From assembly GCA_029256685.1 (NCBI GenBank), contig JAQSXL010000003.1, positions 1-36,412 on the forward strand: DNA of 36,412 nt. The letters are read 5' to 3'. Below, one piece after another: positions 17,543-26,411 of this stretch (position 1 is the first letter of the stretch; each line of letters begins with the position of its first letter). The translations under genes and the position numbers were made by a program. The stretch comes from Gammaproteobacteria bacterium (GTDB lineage Bacteria; Pseudomonadota; Gammaproteobacteria; JAQSXL01). The notes under the pieces are model-generated. The model had not been told where the DNA came from. It did no database searches and saw only the letters and a list, made by a program, of their open reading frames with translations.

Positions 17543-19696
17543 ATGGAATATTTTACTTCGTCTTTCGACCATCTCAAAGCCGAACTCGATAGGATAGGGT
17601 TGTTGATTAAAACATTGACCTGGCGTGCTCATCAACTGCAGAGTAAAGAGCAGGAGCAGGGTAATTCGGGACAAGCCATTAAAAATTTGCTTGACCAAAC
17701 CTTAGGGCTGCCATTATGGGCTATTGATAAAGAGGTTGCACTACTCAATACCCTGGCCGACTTAAGACAGCAATTGGATAAACGCGTTGCCGCAAGTATC
17801 GCGCAGGGCATTACACTTCGTTTAGCGGAGCTTAAAGCGCTTTTTAACTTAACGTCTATGGAGATGGACATAGTCTTAATTTGCCTAGCTTGTGAACTAG
17901 ACCTTACGCAACAAAAATTATTAAGCTATTTGCAAGGTAATATTACCGGTAATTATCCTAGCATCGATGTGTTGCTTAATTTACTCAGTGATAACCTTGA
18001 GCAAAAGATCCGGTTGCGCGCTCTGCTGCAAGAAAACGCTGTACTATGTAAGCAGCTGTTACTTGAGGTTGGCCGCGAGCATGGCACAGACCTTTCGTTA
18101 TTGCGGCCGGTCCGTTTAAATGAAAGATTGCTTAATTATTTATTGGAACACGATATCTGTGATAAACACCTGGCCGAGATCGCGGTGTACAGTATGCCGC
18201 AGCGTAGTTTAGACGAATTGATCTTGCCGCCTGGTTTGAGAGAACGGGTATTGCAGTTTGCCACGCATGAGAAGAATTTTTGTCTATACTTGCAAGGCGG
18301 TCCGGGTACCGGTAAGCGTTCTCTTGCCGAAGCCATTTGTCAAAAATGGCAAAGACCCATGCTGGCGGTTGACATGGCACGTTTGCTTGCAGCCCAGAAC
18401 TTAAGCTTTGCCAAAAGTTTGCAGCTAACCCTGCGTGAAGCCAATTTCCGCCAGGCCATGGTTTATTATTATCACTTTGATAGTTTATTTGCCGAAGAAA
18501 ACGCATGGCAACTTAGACAAGCGACGGAGCAATTAAATGAGCATCCAGGTTCGGTATTGTTAGCCGGCCAGAATACGCTCTTGCCAAGCTTACAGTATAC
18601 ACAAAAACCACTGCTTGAGATAAAGCTGGCTAAGCCAAGTGCGGATGAACGGTTGCAGTTATGGCGTCAGGCTTGGCAACGGCTTGATTTTAACGCCTCT
18701 GGACTGGATATTGATGCGGTTGCTAACCGTTTTCACTTGGTACCCTCCCAGATCCAAGCAGCGGCCTACAGCCTTTACCAACAGCAGATGCTACAGCAAG
18801 AGTCGGTGAGTAATAAACAGCTTTATAGGGTTTGCCAACAGCAGACTACACATCAGATGAGTACCTTGGCTAGGCATATCCAACCTACCTATAGTTTAAA
18901 GGATATAGTATTACCCGCAGCGTGTGTTACTCAGCTTAAAGACATGATCAGCTATGTTAAAAACCATCATGTGGTTTATGAAAAACTGGGGTTTGGGAAA
19001 AAGTTAGCGATGGGTAAGGGGCTTAACGCCCTTTTTGCCGGCCCGCCGGGTACCGGTAAAACCATGGCTGCCGAGATTATTGCCGATGCCTTGGATTTGG
19101 AGCTTTACAAGATAGATCTATCGAGCATCATCAGCAAGTATATTGGAGATACCGAGAAAAACTTAAGTCGCATATTTGACGAGGCCGAGACCAGTAATGC
19201 CATTTTGTTTTTCGATGAAGCCGATGCCTTATTTAGTAAGCGCAGTGAGGTGAAAGACTCACACGATAAACACGCTAATGTCGAAACCAGTTATTTATTG
19301 CAACGCATAGAGGCCTATCAAGGCATCGTTATTCTGGCAACCAACTTTAAACGTAATTTAGATGAAGCCTTTGTGCGTCGTTTACACTTTTTGATTGACT
19401 TTCCTTTTCCCGACTCGCAGGAGAGGGCGGAAATTTGGCGGCATATTTGGCCGGCTAGGGTTAAATTGAGCAGTAAGGTTGACCTTAATAAATTGGCCGA
19501 GCACTTGGAAATAGCCGGTGGTAATATTCGCAACGTGGCGTTACAAGCCACTTTTAAGGCTATTGACGTCAATAGTCCCTTATTAAATGAACTGGAAATC
19601 GATATTCCACATATTCTCTATGCAGCGGAACGAGAATTGAGAAAGATCGGCAAAATTGTTAATGAAGAAGAGCTTAGCGCAAAACTATTGAACTAA
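17543..19696 (+). CDS. AAA+ ATPase of the contractile injection system (Pvc15-like), copy 2
   Basis: ATG 17543 is preferred because GGGA at 17533-17536 lies 6 bases upstream; ATG 17531 would add four residues and overlap that site. Numbered from 17531, there are two ATPase modules. The first has a recognisable but altered Walker A, GGPGTGKR (256-263, Arg instead of Thr/Ser), and a weak Walker B-like VYYYHFDSLF. The second is intact: GPPGTGKT (504-511), YIGDTEKNL, ILFFDEADALFSKR, ATNFKRNLDEAF and RRLHF. It is clearly paralogous to the upstream gene but keeps more of the first P-loop. The two may act together as a hetero-oligomer or at different stages. It ends 83 bases before the DUF4255 gene. 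Confidence 0.85.
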   Translation: MEYFTSSFDHLKAELDRIGLLIKTLTWRAHQLQSKEQEQGNSGQAIKNLLDQTLGLPLWAIDKEVALLNTLADLRQQLDKRVAASIAQGITLRLAELKALFNLTSMEMDIVLICLACELDLTQQKLLSYLQGNITGNYPSIDVLLNLLSDNLEQKIRLRALLQENAVLCKQLLLEVGREHGTDLSLLRPVRLNERLLNYLLEHDICDKHLAEIAVYSMPQRSLDELILPPGLRERVLQFATHEKNFCLYLQGGPGTGKRSLAEAICQKWQRPMLAVDMARLLAAQNLSFAKSLQLTLREANFRQAMVYYYHFDSLFAEENAWQLRQATEQLNEHPGSVLLAGQNTLLPSLQYTQKPLLEIKLAKPSADERLQLWRQAWQRLDFNASGLDIDAVANRFHLVPSQIQAAAYSLYQQQMLQQESVSNKQLYRVCQQQTTHQMSTLARHIQPTYSLKDIVLPAACVTQLKDMISYVKNHHVVYEKLGFGKKLAMGKGLNALFAGPPGTGKTMAAEIIADALDLELYKIDLSSIISKYIGDTEKNLSRIFDEAETSNAILFFDEADALFSKRSEVKDSHDKHANVETSYLLQRIEAYQGIVILATNFKRNLDEAFVRRLHFLIDFPFPDSQERAEIWRHIWPARVKLSSKVDLNKLAEHLEIAGGNIRNVALQATFKAIDVNSPLLNELEIDIPHILYAAERELRKIGKIVNEEELSAKLLN

Positions 19697-19779
19697 ACCA
19701 GAGTTTATTCCTTAACTCTAATGGCCAAGCTTGTAATTCTATTCTATCTAACTTTCTTAGTCATATTCAAGGAGCCATT

Positions 19780-20670
19780 ATGATTGACGATATTGATCGC
19801 ACTATTAATGCATTGTTAGCACGCGATCTTCCGGCTGATCTCGTATCGCAAGTTAAAATAAGTTTTGCGGCACCGGATAGCCATTTTCCACCGCAGTCAG
19901 TGACGCTGCCTGCTATTGATATATTTCTCTATGATATCCGAGAGAATCTAGAGGTGCGCAGTAGCGAGCGTATGCTAAGTCGACAAACCAGCAATACCCA
20001 GACCAGCTTACAAAAGTTGCCGGTACACGTATCTTACTCGTATTTGATCACGGCTTGGAGCGGTAGTACTAGCAGTCCAGACCAAGATGAACATCGCTTG
20101 TTAGGAGCGGTATTGCAGGTATTACTACGTTACCGCACTTTACCTAGCGAAATTTTGCAGGGTAAGCTGGCTAACCTTACTCCCTTGCCTAAGGCGGATA
20201 TTATTCAGAGTGACGCTTTACAAGGGCGGGGTGATTATTGGCAGTCTTTAGGTGGAAGACCTAAAGCCTTTATCAACTATATGCTTACCGTACCCATGTA
20301 CGCATTTCAACCTATTACCAATGTACCTTTGGTTACCGATGTGCAGGCGGGGTTACAAAATACTTTTGGTTCAAACAGCGAAGCTACTCGCCATCAGGTG
20401 GCGATAGCCGGCAGTGTATACAATGCTAAAACCAATAGCATGGTGTCGGGCGCCTCGGTAAATATTAGCAGTACTTTAAACAACTTCATAAACTATAGCG
20501 CCGCAGCGCCCGACGGTTACTTTCATTTCGTTGGTTTGCAGCCTGGCGCTTACACGTTAATGGTCAATATACCAAATTATAACGTACTACAACAGTCCGT
20601 GGTAGTAACGGCCGATGCTCAGGGTAATATCGATATGAAACAAGTGAACCTCAGTTTGACACCACTTTAG
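19780..20670 (+). CDS. DUF4255 tail terminator/cap protein with carboxypeptidase-regulatory-like domain (Pvc16-like)
   Basis: The product has 296 residues with AAGGAG upstream. Residues 1-185 match DUF4255: IDDIDRTINALLARDLP near the start, LPAIDIFLYDIRENLEVRSS, LPVHVSYSYLITAWS, DQDEHRLLGAVLQVLLRY and a proline-rich YMLTVPMYAFQP. Family members cap the distal end of eCIS and related particles and usually close the operon. Residues about 205-290 form an added beta-sandwich typical of carboxypeptidase regulatory-like domains (VAIAGSVYNAKTNSMVSGAS...DGYFHFVGLQPGAYTLMV), which could decorate the cap. The gene ends the conserved structural block and the lysis genes follow at once. Confidence 0.85.
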   Translation: MIDDIDRTINALLARDLPADLVSQVKISFAAPDSHFPPQSVTLPAIDIFLYDIRENLEVRSSERMLSRQTSNTQTSLQKLPVHVSYSYLITAWSGSTSSPDQDEHRLLGAVLQVLLRYRTLPSEILQGKLANLTPLPKADIIQSDALQGRGDYWQSLGGRPKAFINYMLTVPMYAFQPITNVPLVTDVQAGLQNTFGSNSEATRHQVAIAGSVYNAKTNSMVSGASVNISSTLNNFINYSAAAPDGYFHFVGLQPGAYTLMVNIPNYNVLQQSVVVTADAQGNIDMKQVNLSLTPL

Positions 20671-20721
20671 GCGGTTTTTGCATTCCATTTAGTTAACGGG
20701 AGAATTGAGAGGAGTCTGGTA

Positions 20722-21261
20722 ATGGCGGAATTTGAACGAGCAATACCAAGTATTTTGCAACATGAAGGCGGGTACGTAAACGATGCAGTCGATCCCGGTG
20801 GTGCAACCAATTACGGTATTTCACTGCGTTACCTTAAAGGTTTAGGGAATGAAATAGGTGACTTAAATAAGGACGGGGTAATCGATGGTTCAGACATCAA
20901 AACCATGACCCAACAAGAAGCCATGGCCATTTATCGTAGAGATTGGTGGGATCAATATAAGTATGGACTGATAACCGATCAACGCGTGGCTACTAAAGTG
21001 TTTGATATGGCCGTCAATATGGGAGGTGGACAAGCACATAAGTTACTACAACGGGCCTGTAATCAGGTTTGTAAGCAGGCGCTGCTAAGTGTGGATGGTG
21101 TGCTAGGTATAAAAACATTAACTCAAGTCAATCGATTACCGTCAGACATCTTGCTGGTGGCTTTACGGGAACAGATGGCGAATTTTTATCGAGGCTTAGT
21201 TCAACAAAAGCCGGCGTTGGCCAAATTTTTGCGAGGTTGGCTTAACCGGGCCGCTGCTTAA
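20722..21261 (+). CDS. GH108-type muramidase (phage-like endolysin)
   Basis: The product has 179 residues with GAGGAG before the ATG. The N-terminus carries the glycoside hydrolase 108 motif HEGGYVNDAVDPGGATNYGI, with the expected catalytic glutamate at Glu15. IYRRDWWDQY and VFDMAVNMGGGQAHKLLQRA, then VDGVLGIKTLTQVN (peptidoglycan-binding-3-like), complete the usual order and length. A DLNKDGVIDGSD insertion looks like a calcium-binding loop, common in this family. There is no signal peptide, so it needs a holin to reach the murein; holin-like genes lie downstream. In this setting it probably lyses the producing cell to free injection particles. Remodelling of the wall is less likely. Confidence 0.88.
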   Translation: MAEFERAIPSILQHEGGYVNDAVDPGGATNYGISLRYLKGLGNEIGDLNKDGVIDGSDIKTMTQQEAMAIYRRDWWDQYKYGLITDQRVATKVFDMAVNMGGGQAHKLLQRACNQVCKQALLSVDGVLGIKTLTQVNRLPSDILLVALREQMANFYRGLVQQKPALAKFLRGWLNRAAA

Positions 21262-21355
21262 AAAAATATTATGCAATCGTTTCTATGAGCTTGGCTACTT
21301 TGCTTTACGTAGTTGCGTCCATAGGTTTTTTTGCTTCACTGTGGGGTAAACTTTT

Positions 21356-21745
21356 ATGTTAGAAAAAATTAAACAAGGGTTATCACCCATGGATACGGCG
21401 GCTGGTACCGCTTTGAAACAGTTATTGTGCGGCAATGAACAAGTCAGTGATGAACAGTTGGCTGTAACCCGTAACAAAGACGAACTGCAGGCGGAAATGG
21501 CGCAAACCGAGCAAATCAATAAAACCATGCGGGTAGAATACAATGCCGGTGAGCGTTATAAAAGTTACTGGCGGCCTACTTTCGGTTATGCGATAGCTAT
21601 CACCTAGGTACTACAAACCATAGATATGGCCATAGGTGTGTTGTACGCCAGTATATACCATAGCCAGCTCGCTAGTAACGCAGTGGTTGATAGCCTTGAG
21701 CGTACTTGGGGTTAATATCAGTGCGCGTAGTAGAGATAAGTCCTA
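21356..21745 (+). pseudogene. Degenerate 3TM holin gene (amber stop and frameshift)
   Basis: The frame from ATG 21356 encodes EQINKTMRVEYNAGERYKSY then WRPTFGYAIAIT, the pre-membrane and first membrane segments of the three-TM holin family known from gene transfer agents and prophages. It is cut by TAG at 21605-21607 exactly where the family has Trp (TGG to TAG). In frame after the stop are VLQTIDMAIGVLYASIY and LERTWG, then TAA (21713-21715); a shifted frame continues with LISVRVVE. It is a paralogue of the intact gene at 22216. Amber suppression is conceivable, but the second lesion argues for a dead gene. Confidence 0.7.
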
Positions 21746-21807
21746 AGCCCTGGGTAATGCCAAAACGAGTTTGCTACAATAGTAGCCAATAGGATAGGAG
21801 CGAAATG

Positions 21808-22128
21808 ATGAAAGATAGGAAAAAAGAAAGGCTTAAATTGCTGAGTTTGATCGTTCCCATTACTGCCTTAGTTGGTTTAAGCGGTAAACTGATCACCGTG
21901 CTTAATGGTTATCAAGATGAAATCCTGGAGCACGAACAGGCGATCAAGCAATTGTATGTCAAATTTGATGAGGCCAAGCATTATAAGCAGCTTGTGATTG
22001 CCCAACAAGACAAAAAAATAGAACGATTACAAGATAGCTTGACCCACAGAATGAGTCGTATTGAAGATAACCTTATTAACCTCATGTTTAGGTTGGATTT
22101 TAAGCCTTATCCGGATCGAAAACTTTGA
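21808..22128 (+). CDS. Small membrane-anchored coiled-coil protein, i-spanin-like
   Basis: The product has 106 residues. ATG 21808 is preferred since AGGAG at 21796-21800 then lies 7 bases upstream; ATG 21805 adds one Met. A short basic start (KDRKKERLK) is followed by one hydrophobic helix (LLSLIVPITALVGLSGKLIT), then about 70 charged, heptad-like residues rich in Glu, Lys and Gln. This N-in, one-helix, periplasmic coiled-coil layout matches inner-membrane spanins (Rz-like), which act after holin and endolysin in Gram-negative lysis. The position between holin copies supports this. No o-spanin lipoprotein was found, and sequence similarity to a named family is not evident, so the role is inferred. 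Confidence 0.55.
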   Translation: MKDRKKERLKLLSLIVPITALVGLSGKLITVLNGYQDEILEHEQAIKQLYVKFDEAKHYKQLVIAQQDKKIERLQDSLTHRMSRIEDNLINLMFRLDFKPYPDRKL

Positions 22129-22215
22129 TTGCCATTGATAACAAGATATAGCCTGGGTCGATTGAGGCTAAGGCTTTAATAGTACTTTATTGTTTAATTG
22201 AGAGGAGTTCGCTTT

Positions 22216-22749
22216 ATGTGGGATAAGGTAGCGGCAGCGGTAAAACCATTTGCTCCGGCAATCGCAACGGCTTTGACCGGCAACGTTCCGGGAGCCGTAG
22301 CGGGTGTTGCAATTGCACTTAAAAATACGCTTTTTAGCAAGACCGACGTTAGCGACGATGAGTTGCTGACTACCGTACAAAATATAACGGCCGAGCAGCG
22401 TTTAGCCATTATTCAGGCCGACGCTGAGATAGCGCGTATTGAAGGTGAACAAGAAAAGGTACGATTGGCTGACGTTGCCAATGCCAGGAGTACGTCGGTA
22501 GAACTGGCTAAACTGGGGCAAAATGACTATGGTTCGTGGATCATTGCCGGCGTCATATTGCTCGGTTTTTTCGGTATTGCCGCCTATACCATGCACTTGT
22601 TCGCCACGCACGACGTGAATCCCGAGGAAGCCGCCGTACTGAGTTTCATGCTAGGTGGTCTTATGACCGAGGTTCAACGGATCAATATCTATAAATTTGG
22701 CGGCTCAATTATCAATAAAACGGCGAATTTACTTAAAAACGATAGATAA
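22216..22749 (+). CDS. Intact holin-like protein of the 3TM family
   Basis: The product has 177 residues. ATG 22216 is chosen because AGGAG at 22203-22207 lies 8 bases upstream; a TTG at 22198 would precede that site. The first 45 residues are Ala-rich (VAAAVKPFAPAIATALTG and PGAVAGVAIALKN). A charged stretch with IIQADAEIARIEGEQEKVRL follows, then NDYGSWIIAGVILLGFFGIA and EEAAVLSFMLGGLMTEVQRI, two membrane segments. The layout matches phage and gene-transfer-agent holins, which open the inner membrane for muramidase. It completes the lysis cassette begun at 20722. It is not identical to the decayed copy at 21356, so one of the two may have been acquired separately. Confidence 0.7.
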   Translation: MWDKVAAAVKPFAPAIATALTGNVPGAVAGVAIALKNTLFSKTDVSDDELLTTVQNITAEQRLAIIQADAEIARIEGEQEKVRLADVANARSTSVELAKLGQNDYGSWIIAGVILLGFFGIAAYTMHLFATHDVNPEEAAVLSFMLGGLMTEVQRINIYKFGGSIINKTANLLKNDR

Positions 22750-22776
22750 AAAGTTTCGCCTTTCTCGTTAGAAAAT

Positions 22777-22965
22777 ATGCTTATTAAAAGTAAGGCCTTT
22801 AGTTTACCGGGACGCAAAGCGTTGCTAACAAGTGATATAGAGTACGAGGTAGTTTTAGTCGAGGCGAGTGGAAGTCCTATCCAACGGCCGAAAAAAACCA
22901 GCGGCGCTACTACTCAGAGAAAAAGATCGGTTGTTTAAAGCATCGTATGAATTGGCTATCTAGGG
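22777..22965 (+). pseudogene. IS5-family transposase remnant (DDE_Tnp_4 type)
   Basis: A 53-codon frame (22777-22938) reads IKSKAFSLPGRKALLTSD, then EYEVVLVEASGSPIQRPKK. This corresponds to the family segment FSLPGKKxLLxSD...EVVLVDxTExPIERPKK. After a one-base shift, RRYYSEKKIGCLKH replaces the expected RRYYSGKKKRHTLK. The catalytic Asp is changed to Glu in VEAS and both ends are missing, so it is a dead fragment. It sits exactly at the junction between the lysis cassette and the second methyltransferase pair, marking a rearrangement point. Confidence 0.75.
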
Positions 22966-23024
22966 TTCTAATAAACCCAATTGATTCACCATTAGCTCAT
23001 AACAAGTTTTAGGAGTACAGCATA

Positions 23025-24617
23025 ATGGATTTATCGAAAGATGAAGTTATCTTACAGCAGGATATGCCGCTTAGTAAAAGCTGGCTGTGGGATATGCAGC
23101 ATGAGTTTTTTGAGCGAGAAGGAATAAATGCCTGGGTGAATCAAGTACCTTTTTATATTACCAGCAATCCTTATATAGCAAATAGCTATGCAAATATTAT
23201 TATTCGTTTTATGCAAGATAGGGTTAAACGTGGCTCTTATAATCCGTTGGAACCTTTTTATATTATTGAGTTAGGAGCCGGTTCAGGAAAGTTTAGCTTT
23301 TATATTATAAAGAGATTAATGGAGCTGCGTCATCAGCTTGGTATGGAAACCATATCTTTTGTCTATGTGATGACTGACTTTACTAGCAAAAATATTCAGT
23401 ATTGGAAAGACCATCCGGCATTACAGCCTTATATTCAGCAGAAAATTTTAGATTTTGCTCAGTACAATGCAACAAAAATGCAACCCATTCAATTAATAAA
23501 TTCAGGCATTAAGCTTGGGCATATGGGTGGACAAACAACGTTAAATCCTATCATAGCTATAGCAAACTATGTTTTTGATACAGTTCCACATGATGTTTTT
23601 CAGATAAAAGACGACCAGCTTGCTGAGGGAATAGTAGCGTTAAGCACATTAAAGCAGCATATCCAGGAAGGGAAACCTATTGCGCCGGGATACATTAGAA
23701 CGCGTTTTGCTTATCAGCCTATAAGTTCAGATTATTATCAGCAGCCTGATATCGATGCTGTACTTAATTACTACAAGCGTTCCTATGATGATATCAACCT
23801 GCTGTTTCCTATAGGTAGCTTGCATTGTTTGCAAAATTTGCGGCAATTAAGCCAAAATGAGTTATTAGTGCTTGCCACCGATAAAGGATTTACTAATTAC
23901 CTTAACGAATACAATCTAGATGATCCTTATATTGCCCATCACGGCAGTTTTTCATTGCTAGTTAATTTCCACGCCTTAGGACAATATTTTAAGTATTGGG
24001 GCGGTGATTGTTATTACCAAATGATCCAACAGAACATTGCTAGTTGCGCTTTCATTATGGGCAATAAATTTAAAGAATTGCCGGAAACCTCTCAAGCATT
24101 AACAGCATATTTTGATCATTTTGGTCCAGGAAATTTATTTAATATTTACGCGGATAGTAAACTAAAGCATAAGAGAAGCTTACAGGCTTTACTAGGTTAT
24201 TTAAATACCAGCTTATGGGATCCAGAAGTCTTTGAACAACTAGCGCCTCTTATTGCTGAGCAAATGAGTCAGAGCTACCCCAGGGAGCAGTCTGATCTCA
24301 TTGCGATTTTACCGCATATCGCTGCAAATTATTATTATATACCAAAAGGCTGCAATACTTTGTTCAGCATTGGCTTACTATTACAAAATATAGGTAAATA
24401 TGAAGCGGCTATTAGCTATTACAAACAAGCATTATTGTATCCTGATTCTAATGAGCACTTTACCACTTATTATAATATAGGGATATGCTCCCATGCGCTT
24501 AACAAGTATCAAGACGCCATTACCATGTTTAGTTATGCGGTAAAACTAGCGCCTGATGATATTTTGGCACAAGGCTGGCTATTAAAAACTCGATCGCAGT
24601 ATTCTGCTAATCTCTGA
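23025..24617 (+). CDS. MidA-like SAM-dependent methyltransferase with C-terminal TPRs (type A, copy 2)
   Basis: The product has 530 residues with AGGAG upstream. It is closely related along its whole length to the 9406 protein: QQDMPLSKSWLWDMQHEFF, VPFYITSNPYIANSYANIII, motif I IELGAGSG (from Glu82), FVYVMTDF, IANYVFDTVPHDVFQIKD, FGPGNLFNIY, and two TPRs at about 444-515 (NTLFSIGLLLQNIGKYEAAI; YYNIGICSHALNKYQDAITM). All SAM-site glycines are kept, so it is probably active. It is less AT-rich at the third codon position than the 9406 copy. Together with the next gene it repeats the A-B pair found upstream of the tape-measure gene. Confidence 0.7.
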   Translation: MDLSKDEVILQQDMPLSKSWLWDMQHEFFEREGINAWVNQVPFYITSNPYIANSYANIIIRFMQDRVKRGSYNPLEPFYIIELGAGSGKFSFYIIKRLMELRHQLGMETISFVYVMTDFTSKNIQYWKDHPALQPYIQQKILDFAQYNATKMQPIQLINSGIKLGHMGGQTTLNPIIAIANYVFDTVPHDVFQIKDDQLAEGIVALSTLKQHIQEGKPIAPGYIRTRFAYQPISSDYYQQPDIDAVLNYYKRSYDDINLLFPIGSLHCLQNLRQLSQNELLVLATDKGFTNYLNEYNLDDPYIAHHGSFSLLVNFHALGQYFKYWGGDCYYQMIQQNIASCAFIMGNKFKELPETSQALTAYFDHFGPGNLFNIYADSKLKHKRSLQALLGYLNTSLWDPEVFEQLAPLIAEQMSQSYPREQSDLIAILPHIAANYYYIPKGCNTLFSIGLLLQNIGKYEAAISYYKQALLYPDSNEHFTTYYNIGICSHALNKYQDAITMFSYAVKLAPDDILAQGWLLKTRSQYSANL

Positions 24618-24766
24618 ATTATTTTTAATTAGCAAAACGGTGGATTTATTTCTAATAACATAGAGTTTGTTATCAGAGATACTCTACTCTAAGAATATAT
24701 ATTTATATTTTTAATCAGAGTTACTGATTTATGAGCACACTGTGATTTTAAGGGAGATTTAAAATT

Positions 24767-26332
24767 TTGGACATGCAAAATTTCGCATTAGAACAATTAG
24801 TTCCATTTTCTCAATGTGAGTTATGGGATAAACAGCGTGATTTTTATAAAAGTGAAAATATTAACGCCTGGAATAATAAGATACCTTTTTATGCAAGCTC
24901 TAACCCTTATATTGCCAATGCGTATGCTCATACGATAGTGCGTTATACTCAAGATTTAATACGAACTAAGCAGTGTAACCTTAAAAAGCCTATATACATT
25001 CTAGAAATGGGCGCAGGAGCCGGATTATTTAGCTTTTATATATTAAAAGCGTTACGCAAGTTACAGCAGCAATTAGCACTGACGAAAATTAAGTTTAAGT
25101 ATATTATGGCGGATCTTACCTTGGCTAACATCGAGTTTTGGGAGCGCCATCCTAATCTACAACCCTATTTGCAAGAAGGATTGTTAGATTTTGCTTATTA
25201 TGATTCGGAAGAAAAACAACCCATCTATTTAAAACACGCGGCAATCCCTTTAACTAAACTTAAAAATCCGCTGGTTGTTATTGCAAACTATGTATTTGAT
25301 TCTCTTAAACATGATTTTTTCAGAATAAAAGACGAACGGTTACAAATTGGCATGATCAACCGCTCGACTAAACTAAGCGATGCAGCAAATATTACTTCCA
25401 ATCAATCGATTGCCATTACAGATATCGATCCTGGTTTTACTTTTAAAGATATAAGCTTGCCTTACTATGACAATACATTAATTGATGATCTCTTAGAAAC
25501 TTATCGAATAAGCCAGGCTAATACTAGTTTTACTTTTCCTATTGGCGCGCTTACTTGCCTGGAGCAATTAAGAGAAATCAATAAAAATATACTCTTGCTG
25601 GCCAGCGATAAAGGCTATGTCGCTCCAATTGCTGGTTATTTACCCGAGCTCGTCGTACATGACAGCGCATTTTCTATGATGGTTAATTTTACAGCAATAG
25701 CCGATTATGCTAAAAGGCATCAAGGCGATTGTTATAATCAAACTTTACCTCAGAGTATTAACACGGGGTTATTTGTTTTTAACAACTCGCTTACCAATTT
25801 GTATGAATTGCAGCAGGCCGCCATTACCTATTTGGATTTATTTTCACCGGGTAGCTTACTGGAGTTCTCCATGCAACTTGATAGACTTCAGCAGACGTGT
25901 TCTATTCATGCCTTGATGACCTACTTAGCTTTTATTTGCTGGGACAATTATACTTTTGATAGGTGTTTACCGAGTATTTTAATACAGCTGAAAGCTTGCA
26001 AACCAGAAACTATAAGCAATATCCTTGTGTATTTAGAACAGATAGCCGCTAATTTTTATTATATGCCTAAAACACATGATACCTTGTCAAACATAGGTAC
26101 TTTGTTATATGAATTGCAACAATACGAGCGGGCGTTGAGCTATTTTAAGCAGTCGCTACAGTACTTTGGTGAGACTGACCAAAGGCTTTATAACATTGCC
26201 CTATGTCATTACTTCCTTGAGCAGTATGAGGAAGCAGAAACTTTATTCACAGCAGCCATTAAGCTAAATGCAGATAATATAAAGGCCTTTGGCTGGTTAG
26301 GTCATATACAAAAACGCAAGCTACCGTCATAA
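24767..26332 (+). CDS. MidA-like SAM-dependent methyltransferase with C-terminal TPRs (type B, copy 2)
   Basis: The product has 521 residues. TTG 24767 is chosen because GGGAG at 24752-24756 is 10 bases upstream; ATG 24773 would be 16 bases away. The order of motifs follows the type B copy at 11050: IPFYASSNPYIANAYA, motif I LEMGAGAG (from Glu80), KYIMADL, VVIANYVFDSLKHDFF, and two TPRs at about 438-510 (DTLSNIGTLLYELQQYERAL; LYNIALCHYFLEQYEEAETL). It is separated from the type A gene by 149 bases, against 12 in the first pair, so this pair may not be as tightly coupled. It is followed 79 bases later by the 812-aa nuclease-like gene. Confidence 0.7.
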   Translation: MDMQNFALEQLVPFSQCELWDKQRDFYKSENINAWNNKIPFYASSNPYIANAYAHTIVRYTQDLIRTKQCNLKKPIYILEMGAGAGLFSFYILKALRKLQQQLALTKIKFKYIMADLTLANIEFWERHPNLQPYLQEGLLDFAYYDSEEKQPIYLKHAAIPLTKLKNPLVVIANYVFDSLKHDFFRIKDERLQIGMINRSTKLSDAANITSNQSIAITDIDPGFTFKDISLPYYDNTLIDDLLETYRISQANTSFTFPIGALTCLEQLREINKNILLLASDKGYVAPIAGYLPELVVHDSAFSMMVNFTAIADYAKRHQGDCYNQTLPQSINTGLFVFNNSLTNLYELQQAAITYLDLFSPGSLLEFSMQLDRLQQTCSIHALMTYLAFICWDNYTFDRCLPSILIQLKACKPETISNILVYLEQIAANFYYMPKTHDTLSNIGTLLYELQQYERALSYFKQSLQYFGETDQRLYNIALCHYFLEQYEEAETLFTAAIKLNADNIKAFGWLGHIQKRKLPS

Positions 26333-26411
26333 AACATAAACAGCAACCATTGCAATTGATTTTACTAGACAAGCAACTTTATAAATTAGATGTACAATAG
26401 GGAACAATATT

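Noticed and set aside
18132-18506. 124-codon minus-strand frame within the second ATPase gene
   Set aside because: It lies antisense to the conserved AAA+ coding region and has no independent support.
22777-22938. A real 53-aa gene of the lysis cassette
   Set aside because: The sequence aligns with the middle of IS5-family transposases, and a shifted frame continues the family pattern, so it is a remnant.
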